Positions 26,284-35,755 of a stretch of DNA of 64,000 bases are shown piece after piece. The translations under genes and the position numbers were made by a program. The DNA is from Tardiphaga robiniae (lineage in GTDB: Bacteria; Pseudomonadota; Alphaproteobacteria; Rhizobiales; Xanthobacteraceae). Numbering within the stretch: the stretch's first letter is position 1; the number at the start of each line of letters is the position of its first letter. Location of the stretch: NCBI RefSeq assembly GCF_013359755.1, contig NZ_JABMCJ010000076.1:186001-250000 (forward strand), given 5' to 3'. The notes beneath the pieces were generated by a model. The model made no database searches. It had not been told where the DNA came from and saw only the letters and a program-made list of their open reading frames with translations.

Positions 26284-27195
26284 TTACGCCTCGGCCTTTT
26301 CCGGCATCATCGGCTGCGGAACCGTGCCCTCGCCCGGCTTCATCCGGAAATTATAGGTCATCAGATGCCACGGCCCCGTGGCAGGCTGACCATCAGGCAT
26401 AAAGGCATCGCTGCGCTTCTCGACGGTGGCGATCAGATCGTCCTTCACGCCGAACACGACATCGGAGTCGAGATATTCGTCGCCCTCGATGAAGACGTGA
26501 GTGATCAGCGGTTCATAGCCGGGAGCCGCGACGAGAAAGTGCACATGCGCCGGACGCATCGGATGACGTCTCGCCTTCAGCACCAGATCGCCCACCGGTC
26601 CGTCGGTCGGGATCGGATAGCTGCAGGGCAGAATGGTGCGGAAGAACAACCGGCCATCACTGTCAGTGATGAAGCGCGCGCGCGACGACGGGCCCTGCGT
26701 GGCATAGCCGGCCTTCTGCGAGTCGTAGAAACCGTCATCATCGGCATGCCAGATATCAACCGGCACTCCGGCCAGCGGTTTGCCGTCGAGATCGGTGACG
26801 CGGCTCTGCACGAACATGCGCTCGCCCGTGAGGCCCGGAGAGATATCGGCGCCATGCGCCATGACGGGATGCTCGCCGACATAGAACGGTCCGAGCACCG
26901 TCGTCTGTGTGGCCCCCTCACGCTCCCTGTGGTTGACGGCATCGACCAGCATCGAGACGCCCAGCACGTCAGAGAGCAAGATGAACTCCTGCCGGATCGG
27001 CGTGCATTTCTGGCCCGTGCGGGTCAGGAAATCGATCGCCACTTCCCATTCACCGAAGGTGAGATCGGTCCTGCGGACATAGTCGTGCAAAGACTTCACG
27101 AGTTCTTGCAGCAGGAATTTCGTGCGCGGATCGGGCGTCTTGTCGAAGCTCTGGATGACGGCCGCAGTGAGTTCAGTGTCATTGAATTGGGTCAT
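26284..27195 (-). CDS. Intradiol ring-cleavage dioxygenase (hydroxyquinol/catechol 1,2-dioxygenase)
   Basis: A 303-residue non-haem Fe(III) enzyme that opens catechol-type rings between the hydroxyls. The N-terminal linker domain (about 1-95) is followed by the catalytic barrel. The four iron ligands are Y157 (DGFYDSQ), Y193 (CSYPIP), H217 and H219 (RPAHVHF), with the spacing expected for catechol 1,2-dioxygenases. Length and the GPFYVGEHP motif fit hydroxyquinol 1,2-dioxygenases best. No other ring-cleavage pathway gene such as maleylacetate reductase is adjacent, so the substrate is uncertain. Confidence 0.87.
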   Translation of the reverse strand: MTQFNDTELTAAVIQSFDKTPDPRTKFLLQELVKSLHDYVRRTDLTFGEWEVAIDFLTRTGQKCTPIRQEFILLSDVLGVSMLVDAVNHREREGATQTTVLGPFYVGEHPVMAHGADISPGLTGERMFVQSRVTDLDGKPLAGVPVDIWHADDDGFYDSQKAGYATQGPSSRARFITDSDGRLFFRTILPCSYPIPTDGPVGDLVLKARRHPMRPAHVHFLVAAPGYEPLITHVFIEGDEYLDSDVVFGVKDDLIATVEKRSDAFMPDGQPATGPWHLMTYNFRMKPGEGTVPQPMMPEKAEA

Positions 27196-27347
27196 AATTC
27201 CATCCTGAGCAACACGACGCGATTACATCTTTAAGGATACACCAAACAGAGCTTCGCGTAAGCTCGCGGCGCTACAAACCCATATGGACAACCGCTGATT
27301 TTCATCCATAGAAACGAGCCGCGTCCACACATCGGAGTGATGTTGCA

Positions 27348-28601
27348 ATGCCGTCCCAAAGCCTGAGCCCTTCGTCTGCGTCACCCGAACAGGTCGGCAT
27401 GTCGACCACGGCACTGGCCCGCGTCGAAGCGCATCTCAAACAGCGCTATGTCGATGCCGGCCGCCTTCCCGGCACACGCCTGCTGGTCTATCGCCGCGGC
27501 GAAATCGTGCACAGCACGGCACAGGGCTTTGCCGATGTGGAGCGCAAAGCCCCCGTCAAGGACGATACGATCTTCCGCATCTATTCGATGACCAAGCCGA
27601 TCACGACAGTCGCCTTCATGATGCTGGTGGAGGAAGGACGTGTCGCGCTCGATGAACCCGTTCATAAATATATTCCCGAATGGGCAAATCTCGGCGTATT
27701 TCAGGCCGGCGTGACGGCACCATTCCTGACGAAGCCACCGGCCCGTCCGATGCAGATCGTCGACCTGCTGCGTCACACATCCGGACTCACTTACGGATTC
27801 CAGCAGCGCACCAATGTCGATGCCGCTTATCGTGCGCTCAAGATCGGCGAGGTTGAAAAATCCGGTACGCTGACGTCAATGATTTCAGATCTCGCCAAAA
27901 TCCCTCTGGAGTTCTCGCCAGGCGACGCGTGGAATTATTCGGTCTCGACCGATGTGGTCGGCTATCTCATCGAGAAGATCGCCGGGAAACCGTTCGAACA
28001 ATTTCTGCAGCAGCGCATCTTCAATCCGCTCGGCATGACTGATACCAGCTTCTTTGTGCCTTCCGACAAGGCGCATCGCTTCGCTGCCTGCTACGCAGCC
28101 GATGGCAAGGGCGGCCTCACTTTGCAGGACGATCCCGCGACGAGTTCATTCTTGTCCCCGCCCTCGATGATCTCCGGCGGCGGCGGCCTGTGTTCGACAA
28201 CTGCTGACTATCTCACCTTCTGCCGCGCACTGCTCAATGGCGGCGCGCTTGGCGACGTGCGCTTGCTGTCCCCAAAGACCATCACATTGATGACCAGCAA
28301 CCATCTCCCCGGCGGCCGCGATCTCACCGAAATGTCGAAGTCGATGTTTAGCGAAGCGAGCTATGCCGGCATCGGCTTCGGACTCGGATTTTCGGTGACG
28401 ATGAATCCGGCCAAGACCATGATCCCCGGCAGCGCCGGTGAGTATGCATGGGGCGGCGCGGCGAGCACGGCATTCTGGATAGATCCGGCCGAACAGCTGA
28501 TCGCAATCTTTATGACGCAGCTGTTGCCATCGAGCGCCTATCCGATCCGGCGCGAGCTGCGTACCATGATCTACTCCGCGATTACCGACAGCAATGTTTA
28601 G
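27348..28601 (+). CDS. Serine hydrolase, beta-lactamase class C/family VIII esterase type
   Basis: A 417-residue enzyme of the beta-lactamase/transpeptidase-like fold. The nucleophile motif SMTK is at residues 80-83 and the second catalytic motif YSV at 196-198, with Y-S in place of the Y-A-N of true AmpC. That pattern fits EstB-like esterases rather than antibiotic resistance. A glycine-rich GGGGLCSTTADY segment follows. I see no Sec signal, so it is probably cytoplasmic. It is divergent from the dioxygenase gene and might hydrolyse an ester feeding the same pathway, which is only inference. Confidence 0.85.
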   Translation: MPSQSLSPSSASPEQVGMSTTALARVEAHLKQRYVDAGRLPGTRLLVYRRGEIVHSTAQGFADVERKAPVKDDTIFRIYSMTKPITTVAFMMLVEEGRVALDEPVHKYIPEWANLGVFQAGVTAPFLTKPPARPMQIVDLLRHTSGLTYGFQQRTNVDAAYRALKIGEVEKSGTLTSMISDLAKIPLEFSPGDAWNYSVSTDVVGYLIEKIAGKPFEQFLQQRIFNPLGMTDTSFFVPSDKAHRFAACYAADGKGGLTLQDDPATSSFLSPPSMISGGGGLCSTTADYLTFCRALLNGGALGDVRLLSPKTITLMTSNHLPGGRDLTEMSKSMFSEASYAGIGFGLGFSVTMNPAKTMIPGSAGEYAWGGAASTAFWIDPAEQLIAIFMTQLLPSSAYPIRRELRTMIYSAITDSNV

Positions 28602-29222
28602 TAACGAACGGTATGATCAATATTGCTCAGTCGGTGCGCGCCACCAGGCACCGGTCGCGCTCAGCACGAATCAAATGAAATTCTCTCTCAGTGAGAATTT
28701 GGAATGAAACTTCCGGTGCGCATGGGACGTAGCAACAACCACCCACGGAATTGTGATATTACGTCGGTGCTACACAGGAGATCGTAAAGTGCGAAATTGC
28801 AGCTGGAAATCGCATGGAATGCTGCATGCCAGAGATTTGCAGCTTACGAATGCGAACGACTCTCAGTTATCCTGCGTGCGTCAGGCAAGTCACATGTGTA
28901 TAGCATGATGACCAACTTGTACTTTCGCTTCCGCTGCAAGGCCCGTATCGATAGAAATTGAGTTCCGGTATTCGTTGGAAGTTTTGCAAGCAATGCGAAG
29001 TAGCAACAGAATACCGCAAGGTTTTTTTGTACGATTGGATGACCCTCGCGATTACGTGTCGATCAATTCGAGTATCGCGACGATTTCAGCCATCCCAATC
29101 GTCATGACGATGTGTATAACAGAGATGCCTTTGAAAGTTAGCTTTAAGGGCTCTCGGGCTAAGAAGCTCTAACAAGAAAATAAAACCAAACTCCCTTATT
29201 CAAACAAACTGAATGGTGACGA
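28602..29222. other. AT-richer intergenic region without a convincing gene
   Basis: These 621 bases are visibly lower in GC than their surroundings, especially 28650-29220. A 65-codon frame at 28975-29172 has unusual codons, no ribosome-binding site and no recognisable product, so I do not call it. The region just before 29223 is A-rich and likely carries the promoter of the XRE regulator. Lower GC may mark a control region or an acquired segment. Confidence 0.4.
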
Positions 29223-29594
29223 ATGAAGCAACGTAGCGCCGGCAAACCCGACATTGAGATGGGCAAGAGGATCCGTCTGCGTCGTGTTGAGCAGAAAATT
29301 TCGCAGGCGGATTTAGGCGAAAAGCTGGGCGTCAGCTTCCAGCAGGTTCAGAAGTACGAAAAGGGTGTCAATCGCGTTGGCGCTGCGCGTCTTCAGCAGA
29401 TTGCCACGGCGCTCGATGTGCCGGTCACCTTCTTCTACGATGGCGATGGCAAGAGCCGCGAAGTGGAAAGCTTGCTGTTCCTCGATAGCGCTTTCAGCCT
29501 CCGCTTGCTTCGTGCTTACAGCCGCATCAAGAGCCAGACGGTCCAGCGCCAGATGGTCGTCCTGATGGAAGCGATCGCCGACGAAGAGAAGTAA
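29223..29594 (+). CDS. XRE-family HTH regulator, PraR/PhrR-like
   Basis: A 123-residue regulator. The Cro/CI helix-turn-helix spans about residues 13-70 and includes KISQADLGEKLGVSFQQVQKYEKG and the VGAARLQ element typical of the Rhizobiales PraR/PhrR group. The C-terminal 45 residues (LRAYSRIKSQTVQRQMVVLMEAIA) probably form the oligomerisation helix. The family is linked to biofilm, quorum or stress control in rhizobia. The gene stands alone, with 163 bases before dctA; regulation of dctA is possible but unproven. Confidence 0.87.
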   Translation: MKQRSAGKPDIEMGKRIRLRRVEQKISQADLGEKLGVSFQQVQKYEKGVNRVGAARLQQIATALDVPVTFFYDGDGKSREVESLLFLDSAFSLRLLRAYSRIKSQTVQRQMVVLMEAIADEEK

Positions 29595-29757
29595 TCGTCG
29601 CATGGCCGCCGGAACGACCCGGCCGCTGATCGGCTCGATTTCAATCCCCCTCGACACGAAAGGAACTCGCCGTAACCGCGGCGAGATTTTACACGTTTGC
29701 ACCTAGCGGTGGCACAGTTGTTGCTGGAATATTCGTGAACCTCAGGGGGAGCGAACC

Positions 29758-31080
29758 ATGTCTACAGCTACGATTACCGCCGTCGAACCAATCCGCAAGC
29801 CTCTCTATCAGTCGCTCTTCGTGCAGGTGCTTGTCGCCCTGCTACTCGGCATCGTCCTTGGCATCGCCGTGCCGGACTTCGCCGTCGGCCTGAAGGTCTT
29901 CAGCGACGCGTTCCTCAAACTCATCTCCATGATTGTGGCCCCCATCGTGTTCTGTGTGGTGGTGCATGGGATTGCGGGTGCCGGCGACCTCAAGAAGGTC
30001 GGCAGGGTTGGCGTCAAGGCACTGATCTATTTCGAGGCAATGACCACGCTGGCGCTCGTTGTCGGCCTGGTGCTGGCCTATCTGTTCGGCCCGGGCCACG
30101 GCATGAACATCAATCCGGCCTCGCTCGACGGCAAGGCACTCACGACGGTCGCAGACAACGCGCACAAGCTGCAGGGCGGCGGCATCGGCAGTTTCCTGCT
30201 CAACATCATTCCGACCACCTCGTTCGACGCTCTGGCGCGCAACGATGTCCTGCAGGTGCTGTTCTTCGCCATCCTCTTCGGCACCAGCCTGGCCCTGGTT
30301 GGCGGCGAGAAGGGCGAGCGGATTTCGAGCTTCATCGAAGCCGTATCGACCGTTCTGTTTCGCGCGATGGGATTGATCGTTCGCCTCGCCCCGATCGGCG
30401 TGCTCGGCGCCGTCGCCTATACGGTCGGACGCTACGGTGTCGGATCGCTGAAGCAACTCGTCTCGCTGGTGGTGCTATTCTATGTCTCGGTCGGGATCTT
30501 CGTCTTCGGCGTGCTTGGCGGTGTGATGGCACTGGCCGGGCTGAACATCATCAAATTCCTGAACTATCTGCGCGAGGAACTCACCATCGTGCTGGCCACC
30601 GCGTCCTCGGATGCAGTGCTGCCCCAGGTCATGCGCAAACTCGAACGGCTCGGCGTCAAGGACAATGTGGTCGGCCTCGTGATCCCGACCGGATATTCGT
30701 TCAATCTCGACGCGTTCTCGATCTATCTGACGCTGGCCGTCGTGTTCATCGCGCAGGCCACCAATACGCCGCTGTCCTTCGGCGACCTCATGCTGGTGCT
30801 GGGCGTCTCGCTGGTAACGTCGAAGGGCGCCCATGGCGTACCGGGCTCAGCGATCGTGATCCTTGCTGCGACGCTGAATGCCGTGCCGAGCATTCCCGCC
30901 ATCGGTCTCGTGCTGGTGCTGTCGGTAGACTGGTTCATCGGCATGGCCCGCGCGCTCGGCAACCTGATCGGCAACTGCGTTGCCACCGTCGTGGTCGGTG
31001 CATGGGAAGGCGATCTCGACCATGCCAAGGCGAAGCGTGTGTTGGATGGCGAAGAGCTCGTGGACGTGACGGCGGGTTGA
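29758..31080 (+). CDS. dctA: C4-dicarboxylate transporter DctA
   Basis: A 440-residue inner-membrane symporter of the DAACS family that takes up succinate, fumarate and malate with protons or sodium. The sequence covers the whole family length with eight helices and two re-entrant hairpins. Characteristic segments include FLKLISMIVAPIVFCVVVHGIAG, the serine-rich ATASSDAVLPQVMRKLE and TGYSFNLDAFSIYLTL. A GGGGGAG ribosome-binding site is close to the ATG. DctB/DctD are not in the window, so sigma-54-linked control cannot be judged here. Confidence 0.93.
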   Translation: MSTATITAVEPIRKPLYQSLFVQVLVALLLGIVLGIAVPDFAVGLKVFSDAFLKLISMIVAPIVFCVVVHGIAGAGDLKKVGRVGVKALIYFEAMTTLALVVGLVLAYLFGPGHGMNINPASLDGKALTTVADNAHKLQGGGIGSFLLNIIPTTSFDALARNDVLQVLFFAILFGTSLALVGGEKGERISSFIEAVSTVLFRAMGLIVRLAPIGVLGAVAYTVGRYGVGSLKQLVSLVVLFYVSVGIFVFGVLGGVMALAGLNIIKFLNYLREELTIVLATASSDAVLPQVMRKLERLGVKDNVVGLVIPTGYSFNLDAFSIYLTLAVVFIAQATNTPLSFGDLMLVLGVSLVTSKGAHGVPGSAIVILAATLNAVPSIPAIGLVLVLSVDWFIGMARALGNLIGNCVATVVVGAWEGDLDHAKAKRVLDGEELVDVTAG

Positions 31081-31097
31081 GGCGACCCCGCATGCTG

Positions 31098-31178
31098 TCA
31101 TGGCCGGGCTTGTCCCGGCCATCCACGTCTTTCTACGTGGCGAAGACGTGAATGCCCGGCACAAGGCCGGGCATGACG
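31098..31178. repeat. Palindromic intergenic repeat with three stems
   Basis: ATGGCCGGG/CCCGGCCAT (31100-31122), CCACGT/ACGTGG (31124-31140) and ATGCCCGGC/GCCGGGCAT (31152-31174) are all perfect. The element lies between the convergent dctA and alcohol dehydrogenase genes and could end both transcripts. It belongs to a repeat class common in related genomes. Confidence 0.8.
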
Positions 31179-31205
31179 ACTTTGAGAGTGAATCCCGACT
31201 CTTCC

Positions 31206-32273
31206 CTACGCCGGCGTGAGGATCGCGCGGCCGACCAGCTTGCCGTCTTTCAGATCGTTCAGCGCCGCATTGGCCTTTGCAAGCGGCATCGGGCTCGTCG
31301 GGATCGGCTGCACCTTCTTGGTGCGCACCAGCTCCAGCAGTTCCTTGGTCTCGCGGAGATTGCCGACATAGCTGCCCTGGATGGTGAGTGCCTTCATGGC
31401 TATCAGCGGCAGCGCCCAGGTGGCGCCGCCACCGAACAGACCGACCATGATCAGCTTGCCGCCCTTGGAGAGCACATCAAAGCCGAGCTGCGTCGTCGAC
31501 GGAGTGCCGACCAGATCGATCACCGACAGGATCGGCTGACCGGCGGCCTTGGCAAGCTGCTCGAGCGCGTCGGGCGCATTGCCGTCCACGGCCGCCAGAG
31601 CGCCGGCCTTGATCGCCGCCTCGCGCTTTCGCGCATCGATATCGACAACGATGGCGCCCTTGCCGCCCATCGCCTTCAACAGTTCAAGCGCCATCAGGCC
31701 GAGGCCGCCAGCGCCGAAGATCACGATCGGATTGCCAAGATCGCTCTCGATCTTCTTCAGCGCACTATAGGTGGTGACGCCCGAGCAGGCGTAAGGCGCG
31801 GCGATGACCGGATCCATGCCCTTGAGGTCGATCAGGTAGCGCGGATGCGGCACCAGAAGGTGATCGGAGTAACCACCGTCGCAATGTACGCCGAGGCAGC
31901 GCGGCGCGAGGCAGAGATTCTCGTCACCGGCGAGACAGACCGCACATTTACCACAGCCGATCCACGGATAGGCCAGCGCGATGTCGCCGATCTTGACGCC
32001 GCCAGCTTCCTGTTGCGCATCCGGACCGAAGGCAATAACTTCACCGACGGTCTCGTGACCCATGGTGCGCGGCAGCGTGATGCCGCGATCCTTCAGCGAC
32101 AGCTTCTTGCGGCCGTGGCCGAGTTCATAACCGCCTTCCCAGATGTGCAGGTCGCTATGGCAGACGCCAGCAGCCTTCACGCGGATCAGCACCTGCGTGC
32201 CGGTCGGCTGCGGGGTCTGCTCGTCGACCTCGCCGAGCGGTTCGTTGAATTCGAGAACCTTGAAGCTCTTCAT
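31206..32273 (-). CDS. Zinc-dependent alcohol dehydrogenase
   Basis: A 355-residue medium-chain dehydrogenase (GroES-like plus Rossmann fold) in the cytoplasm. Catalytic zinc ligands include C38 (GVCHSD) and H73 (MGHE). The structural zinc has C107, C110, C113 and C121. The nucleotide motif is FGAGGLGLMALE, followed by an acidic residue (VDID) that suggests NAD. Proteins of this subgroup oxidise primary alcohols or related compounds, and the native substrate is open. The gene lies between two palindromic repeats and seems to be transcribed alone. Confidence 0.88.
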   Translation of the reverse strand: MKSFKVLEFNEPLGEVDEQTPQPTGTQVLIRVKAAGVCHSDLHIWEGGYELGHGRKKLSLKDRGITLPRTMGHETVGEVIAFGPDAQQEAGGVKIGDIALAYPWIGCGKCAVCLAGDENLCLAPRCLGVHCDGGYSDHLLVPHPRYLIDLKGMDPVIAAPYACSGVTTYSALKKIESDLGNPIVIFGAGGLGLMALELLKAMGGKGAIVVDIDARKREAAIKAGALAAVDGNAPDALEQLAKAAGQPILSVIDLVGTPSTTQLGFDVLSKGGKLIMVGLFGGGATWALPLIAMKALTIQGSYVGNLRETKELLELVRTKKVQPIPTSPMPLAKANAALNDLKDGKLVGRAILTPA

Positions 32274-32310
32274 TGTGTTTTCTCTCCCGGTTGAAGTTTC
32301 TTGTTATCCG

Positions 32311-32390
32311 CAGGATGGGTCGAGCGAAGCGAAACCCATCGCATAGAACCCGATCATGATGGGTTTCGCGACGACGCTCTACCCATCCTG
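32311..32390. repeat. Palindromic intergenic repeat with nested arms
   Basis: CAGGATGGGT (32311-32320) pairs with ACCCATCCTG (32381-32390), and inside it GAAACCCATC (32331-32340) pairs with GATGGGTTTC (32358-32367). It lies between the alcohol dehydrogenase gene and the end of the molybdenum hydroxylase gene, seven bases beyond the latter's stop. Confidence 0.8.
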
Positions 32391-32397
32391 CAGGGTC

Positions 32398-34725
32398 TCA
32401 GCCATGCGTTGCGCTTGCGCTCCTGATTGCTTCCCACACCTTGATGGGCGACAGCGGCGTATTGAGCTGCGTGATGCCCAGTGGTTGCAGCGCATCCAGC
32501 ACGCCATTGACGATGCAGGGCGGACCACCGATCGCGCCGGATTCGCCGCAGCCCTTCGAGCCGATCGGGTTGGTGACGCAGGGTGCCGAGCCGTCCAATG
32601 TCACTGACAGGGGTGGCAGATCACCCGCGCGCGGAATGCAGTAGTCCTGATAGCTCGCGGTGATGAGCTGGCCATCCTCGTCGTAATGAACGTTCTCGAA
32701 CAGCGCCTGGCCGATGCCTTGCGCCACGCCGCCGTGGATCTGGCCTGTCACCAGCATCGGATTCACCGCCACGCCGACATCGTCGACCGTAGTGTAGCGA
32801 ACGACATTGGTGATGCCGGTCTCCGGATCGATCTCGACCTCGCAGATATGCGTTCCGTTCGGCCAGGTCGGGCCGTCCGCCACGCCGGTGGACTCGACGC
32901 TGAGCTGTTCGCCGTCTTCGGCTTTCGCGATTTCGAACAGGCCAACGCGCTTGTCGGTGCCGACGACGGTGAGGAAGCCTGCGGAATACTCGATGTCCTC
33001 CACCGAAGCTTCCAGCATGTTGGCCGCTTTCTCACGCGCCTTGGCGATCATATCGGCCGCCGACACCACCGCGGCAGTACCGCCAACGAACAACGAACGC
33101 GAACCGACACTACCCATGCCGACGATCACGTCGGTATCGCCCTGGATCACATCGATCTTGTCGATGCCGATGCCGAGCGCTTCAGAGACGAGCTGCGAAT
33201 AGGCGGTCTGCAGGCCCTGCCCCATTGCCATGGTGCCGGAATGCAGGATGACGCGGCCATTGGCCGTGGCGCGCAGGCGAACCTTTTCGGTGGTGCCCGG
33301 ACCGCCGGTCCATTCGATATAGCTGGTGAGCCCGCGGCCGTAGAGCAGACCCTTCTTCTTCGCCGCCTTCTTGCGCGCGGCGAAGCCGTCCCAATCCGAC
33401 AGTTCGGTGGCACGGTCGAGCATGTGCGCGAAGGCGCCGCTGTCATAGGTCTGACCGACGGCGTTCTTGTAGGGAAACTGCGTCGGCTTGATGTAATTCA
33501 CCTTGCGGATGGCGCGCGGATCCATGCCCATCTGCCGTGCGGCGGCATCCATCAGACGCTCGATGATGAAAACCGCTTCCGGACGCCCGGCACCGCGATA
33601 GGCGCCCACCGGCGCGGTGTTCGTGATGACCGCCTTGATGTCGTAATGCACGTTCTGCAGGTCGTAGACACCGGTCTGCACGAACGGCCCCAGCACCAGC
33701 GGAATGATGACAGCGGTCGCCGACATATAGGCACCAGTGCCGCCGATCGAACGGACGCGATAGGCCAAGATCCGCCCCTTGGCATCGAGCGCGAGTTCTG
33801 CCGTCGACGTCAGATCGCGACCATGAGTCCCGCCAACGAATTCGTCGGTGCGATCTCCGCGCCAGCGGATCGTCTTGTTCAGCTTCACGGCTACATAAGC
33901 GACGACGCCGTCTTCCGGATACAGGCTCGTCTTCTGGCCGAAACCGCCGCCGATATCGCCCACCACCACGCGGATCGATTCCTTCGGACGCTTGAGCACA
34001 GCGTCCGCAAGGATATCGCGGGTCGATGCCGGGGTCTGCGACTGCACGTACAGGGTCAGCTTGCCGGACTTCTTGTCGACTTCAGCGATGGTCGAGCGCG
34101 GCTCCATGGCCGATGGCACGAGACGCTGGCTCGCGATGTCCAGCGACACCGTATGCTTGGCAGCGGCAAAAGCAGCCTCCACCTTGGCAGGATCGCCATA
34201 GCTGGTGGCCGCAACGATATTGTCCGGTGCATCCGGCCAGACCACGGCCGCACCGGGCTTCATCGCCTCGACGGGATCGACCACCGCAGGCAGGACGTCA
34301 TAGCTGATGTCGATCGCTTCGGCCGCGAGCTGGGCAGCGGCGCGCGACGTGGCGACGATCGCCGCCACTGCTTCGCCGGCGAACCGCACGACCTCGTGCG
34401 CGAGCAGCCGGCGCGGCGGAAAGGTCGCTGCGGAGCCGTCAGGACGCTTGAAGATCGGCAGCGTCGGCAGCGTGCCGACATCGTCGGCCACGAGATCCGC
34501 GCCGGTATAGATCGCCTCGACACCGGGCATCGCCTTGGCGGCGGCCACGTCAATCGCGGTGATCTTCGCATGGGCATGCGGCGAGCGCAGCAGATGCAGC
34601 CACAGCGCGCCGTCTTCCGGCTTGTCGTCGATGAATTTGCCCTGCCCGGTGAGAAGTCTTTGATCTTCAAGGCGCTTGGGAGAAAGACCGGCGCCGAAGC
34701 GCAGATTGCCGGGCAGAATGTTCAT
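32398..34725 (-). CDS. Xanthine dehydrogenase-family Mo-binding subunit, CoxL form II-like, orphan
   Basis: A 775-residue large subunit of a molybdenum hydroxylase. The N-terminal Ald_Xan_dh domain (about 20-130) includes RSPHAHAKI. The Mo-binding domain has the active-site loop AYRGAGR at 375-381, the motif of form II CoxL-like enzymes; form I CO dehydrogenases have AYRCSFR. The C-terminal GSKGCGESGAIGGPP carries the catalytic glutamate. No FAD or [2Fe-2S] subunit gene adjoins it, so partners must come from elsewhere, for example the separate subunit at 48058. It probably hydroxylates an aromatic or heterocyclic compound rather than CO. Confidence 0.87.
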   Translation of the reverse strand: MNILPGNLRFGAGLSPKRLEDQRLLTGQGKFIDDKPEDGALWLHLLRSPHAHAKITAIDVAAAKAMPGVEAIYTGADLVADDVGTLPTLPIFKRPDGSAATFPPRRLLAHEVVRFAGEAVAAIVATSRAAAQLAAEAIDISYDVLPAVVDPVEAMKPGAAVVWPDAPDNIVAATSYGDPAKVEAAFAAAKHTVSLDIASQRLVPSAMEPRSTIAEVDKKSGKLTLYVQSQTPASTRDILADAVLKRPKESIRVVVGDIGGGFGQKTSLYPEDGVVAYVAVKLNKTIRWRGDRTDEFVGGTHGRDLTSTAELALDAKGRILAYRVRSIGGTGAYMSATAVIIPLVLGPFVQTGVYDLQNVHYDIKAVITNTAPVGAYRGAGRPEAVFIIERLMDAAARQMGMDPRAIRKVNYIKPTQFPYKNAVGQTYDSGAFAHMLDRATELSDWDGFAARKKAAKKKGLLYGRGLTSYIEWTGGPGTTEKVRLRATANGRVILHSGTMAMGQGLQTAYSQLVSEALGIGIDKIDVIQGDTDVIVGMGSVGSRSLFVGGTAAVVSAADMIAKAREKAANMLEASVEDIEYSAGFLTVVGTDKRVGLFEIAKAEDGEQLSVESTGVADGPTWPNGTHICEVEIDPETGITNVVRYTTVDDVGVAVNPMLVTGQIHGGVAQGIGQALFENVHYDEDGQLITASYQDYCIPRAGDLPPLSVTLDGSAPCVTNPIGSKGCGESGAIGGPPCIVNGVLDALQPLGITQLNTPLSPIKVWEAIRSASATHG

Positions 34726-34875
34726 CAGACGTCCTTCAATGGCGAGCCTTACGGGCGGGCTGTATGGTTTCTAGCCCAGAAAGACCGCGTGAGCCAACAG
34801 GCCAGCCGCACAAGGCTGAGCGACAAAATGTGCATGAGCGCTGCTCGTTTGCGCGTCTGGCGGCAACGACATCGA

Positions 34876-35751
34876 TCAGCCGACATCCCGCAAGACGGTC
34901 TCGATCACCTTGCGCTCGTCCGCGGTCAAGGCCGGCTGCGGCGCTACGGGATCGCCGACATCGTAGCCCTGGATCGCCAGGCCCGTCTTGATGCAGGCGG
35001 CCAGATTATAGCGCGCAAAGGCCTCGTTGAGACGCCACATCCGCCGTTGCAGAACCATGGCTTCGTCCCAGCGATGCGCCTTGCAGAGATTGTAGAGTTC
35101 GACGCTCTGCTTCGGCACGACGCAGGCCGGGCCCGCCATCCAGCCGACGCCGCCGATCAGCATGACGGCTGACGGAATATGCGCCGAGGCGGCAAACACT
35201 TTCAGTTTGTCGCCGCAGCGGTTGATGATCGACAACAGCCGGCCGGTATTGGTGGAGGCATCCTTGATATACTGAATGCGCGGATGTTCAGCGAGCCGCG
35301 CCACGACGTCGAGTGTCAGATCCGAACGCTGGAATTGCGGATTGGTGTAGATCACCACGGGAATATCGACGGCATCGGCGATGGCGCGGAAGTAGGATTC
35401 GATCTGCGCATCCTTGAGCGGGAAATACGCTTCGAGAATAGCTAGGATGCCGGTGGCGCCGAGCTTCTGATACGACTTCGCCTGCGCCACCGCATCGACC
35501 GTCGAGGTCGATGCCACGCCTGCCACCACCGGCACGCGCCCGCCTGCCGCCTCGATCGTAGCCTGCACCACCGTCCTGCGCTGCTCGCGATTGAGATAGG
35601 CGAATTCGCCGGTCGAGCCGAGCGGCGTCAGACCATGCACGCCCGCGCTGATGAGATCCCCGCACAGGCGGCCCAGCACATCGGTGCGGATACGCCCCTC
35701 GTCGTCAGCAGGCGAGACGAGATAGGGAAACACGCCGTGGAAATCTGCCAT
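34876..35751 (-). CDS. DapA/N-acetylneuraminate lyase-family aldolase
   Basis: A 291-residue TIM-barrel protein of the dihydrodipicolinate synthase family. The Schiff-base lysine is K163 (YIKDAS), the catalytic tyrosine Y135 (VIYTNP) and the carboxylate-binding loop GSTGE is at 45-49. Its ATG lies four bases after the stop of the M20 amidohydrolase gene, so both are likely translated together. That pairing and the purine-rich surroundings argue for a catabolic aldolase or hydratase-lyase rather than lysine synthesis. The keto-acid substrate is unknown. Confidence 0.85.
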   Translation of the reverse strand: MADFHGVFPYLVSPADDEGRIRTDVLGRLCGDLISAGVHGLTPLGSTGEFAYLNREQRRTVVQATIEAAGGRVPVVAGVASTSTVDAVAQAKSYQKLGATGILAILEAYFPLKDAQIESYFRAIADAVDIPVVIYTNPQFQRSDLTLDVVARLAEHPRIQYIKDASTNTGRLLSIINRCGDKLKVFAASAHIPSAVMLIGGVGWMAGPACVVPKQSVELYNLCKAHRWDEAMVLQRRMWRLNEAFARYNLAACIKTGLAIQGYDVGDPVAPQPALTADERKVIETVLRDVG

Positions 35752-35755
35752 CGCA

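Noticed and set aside
27348-28601. AmpC beta-lactamase (resistance gene)
   Set aside because: The second motif is YSV instead of YAN and no signal peptide is seen; family VIII esterase fits better.
28975-29172. 65-codon frame in the AT-rich gap
   Set aside because: No ribosome-binding site, unusual codons, no recognisable product.
32398-34725. True CO dehydrogenase large subunit
   Set aside because: The active-site loop is AYRGAGR, not the AYRCSFR of form I, and the partner subunits are absent.
32686-35172. 828-codon frame antisense to the CoxL-like gene
   Set aside because: It is the mirror of a well-supported gene in high-GC DNA and has no known domain.
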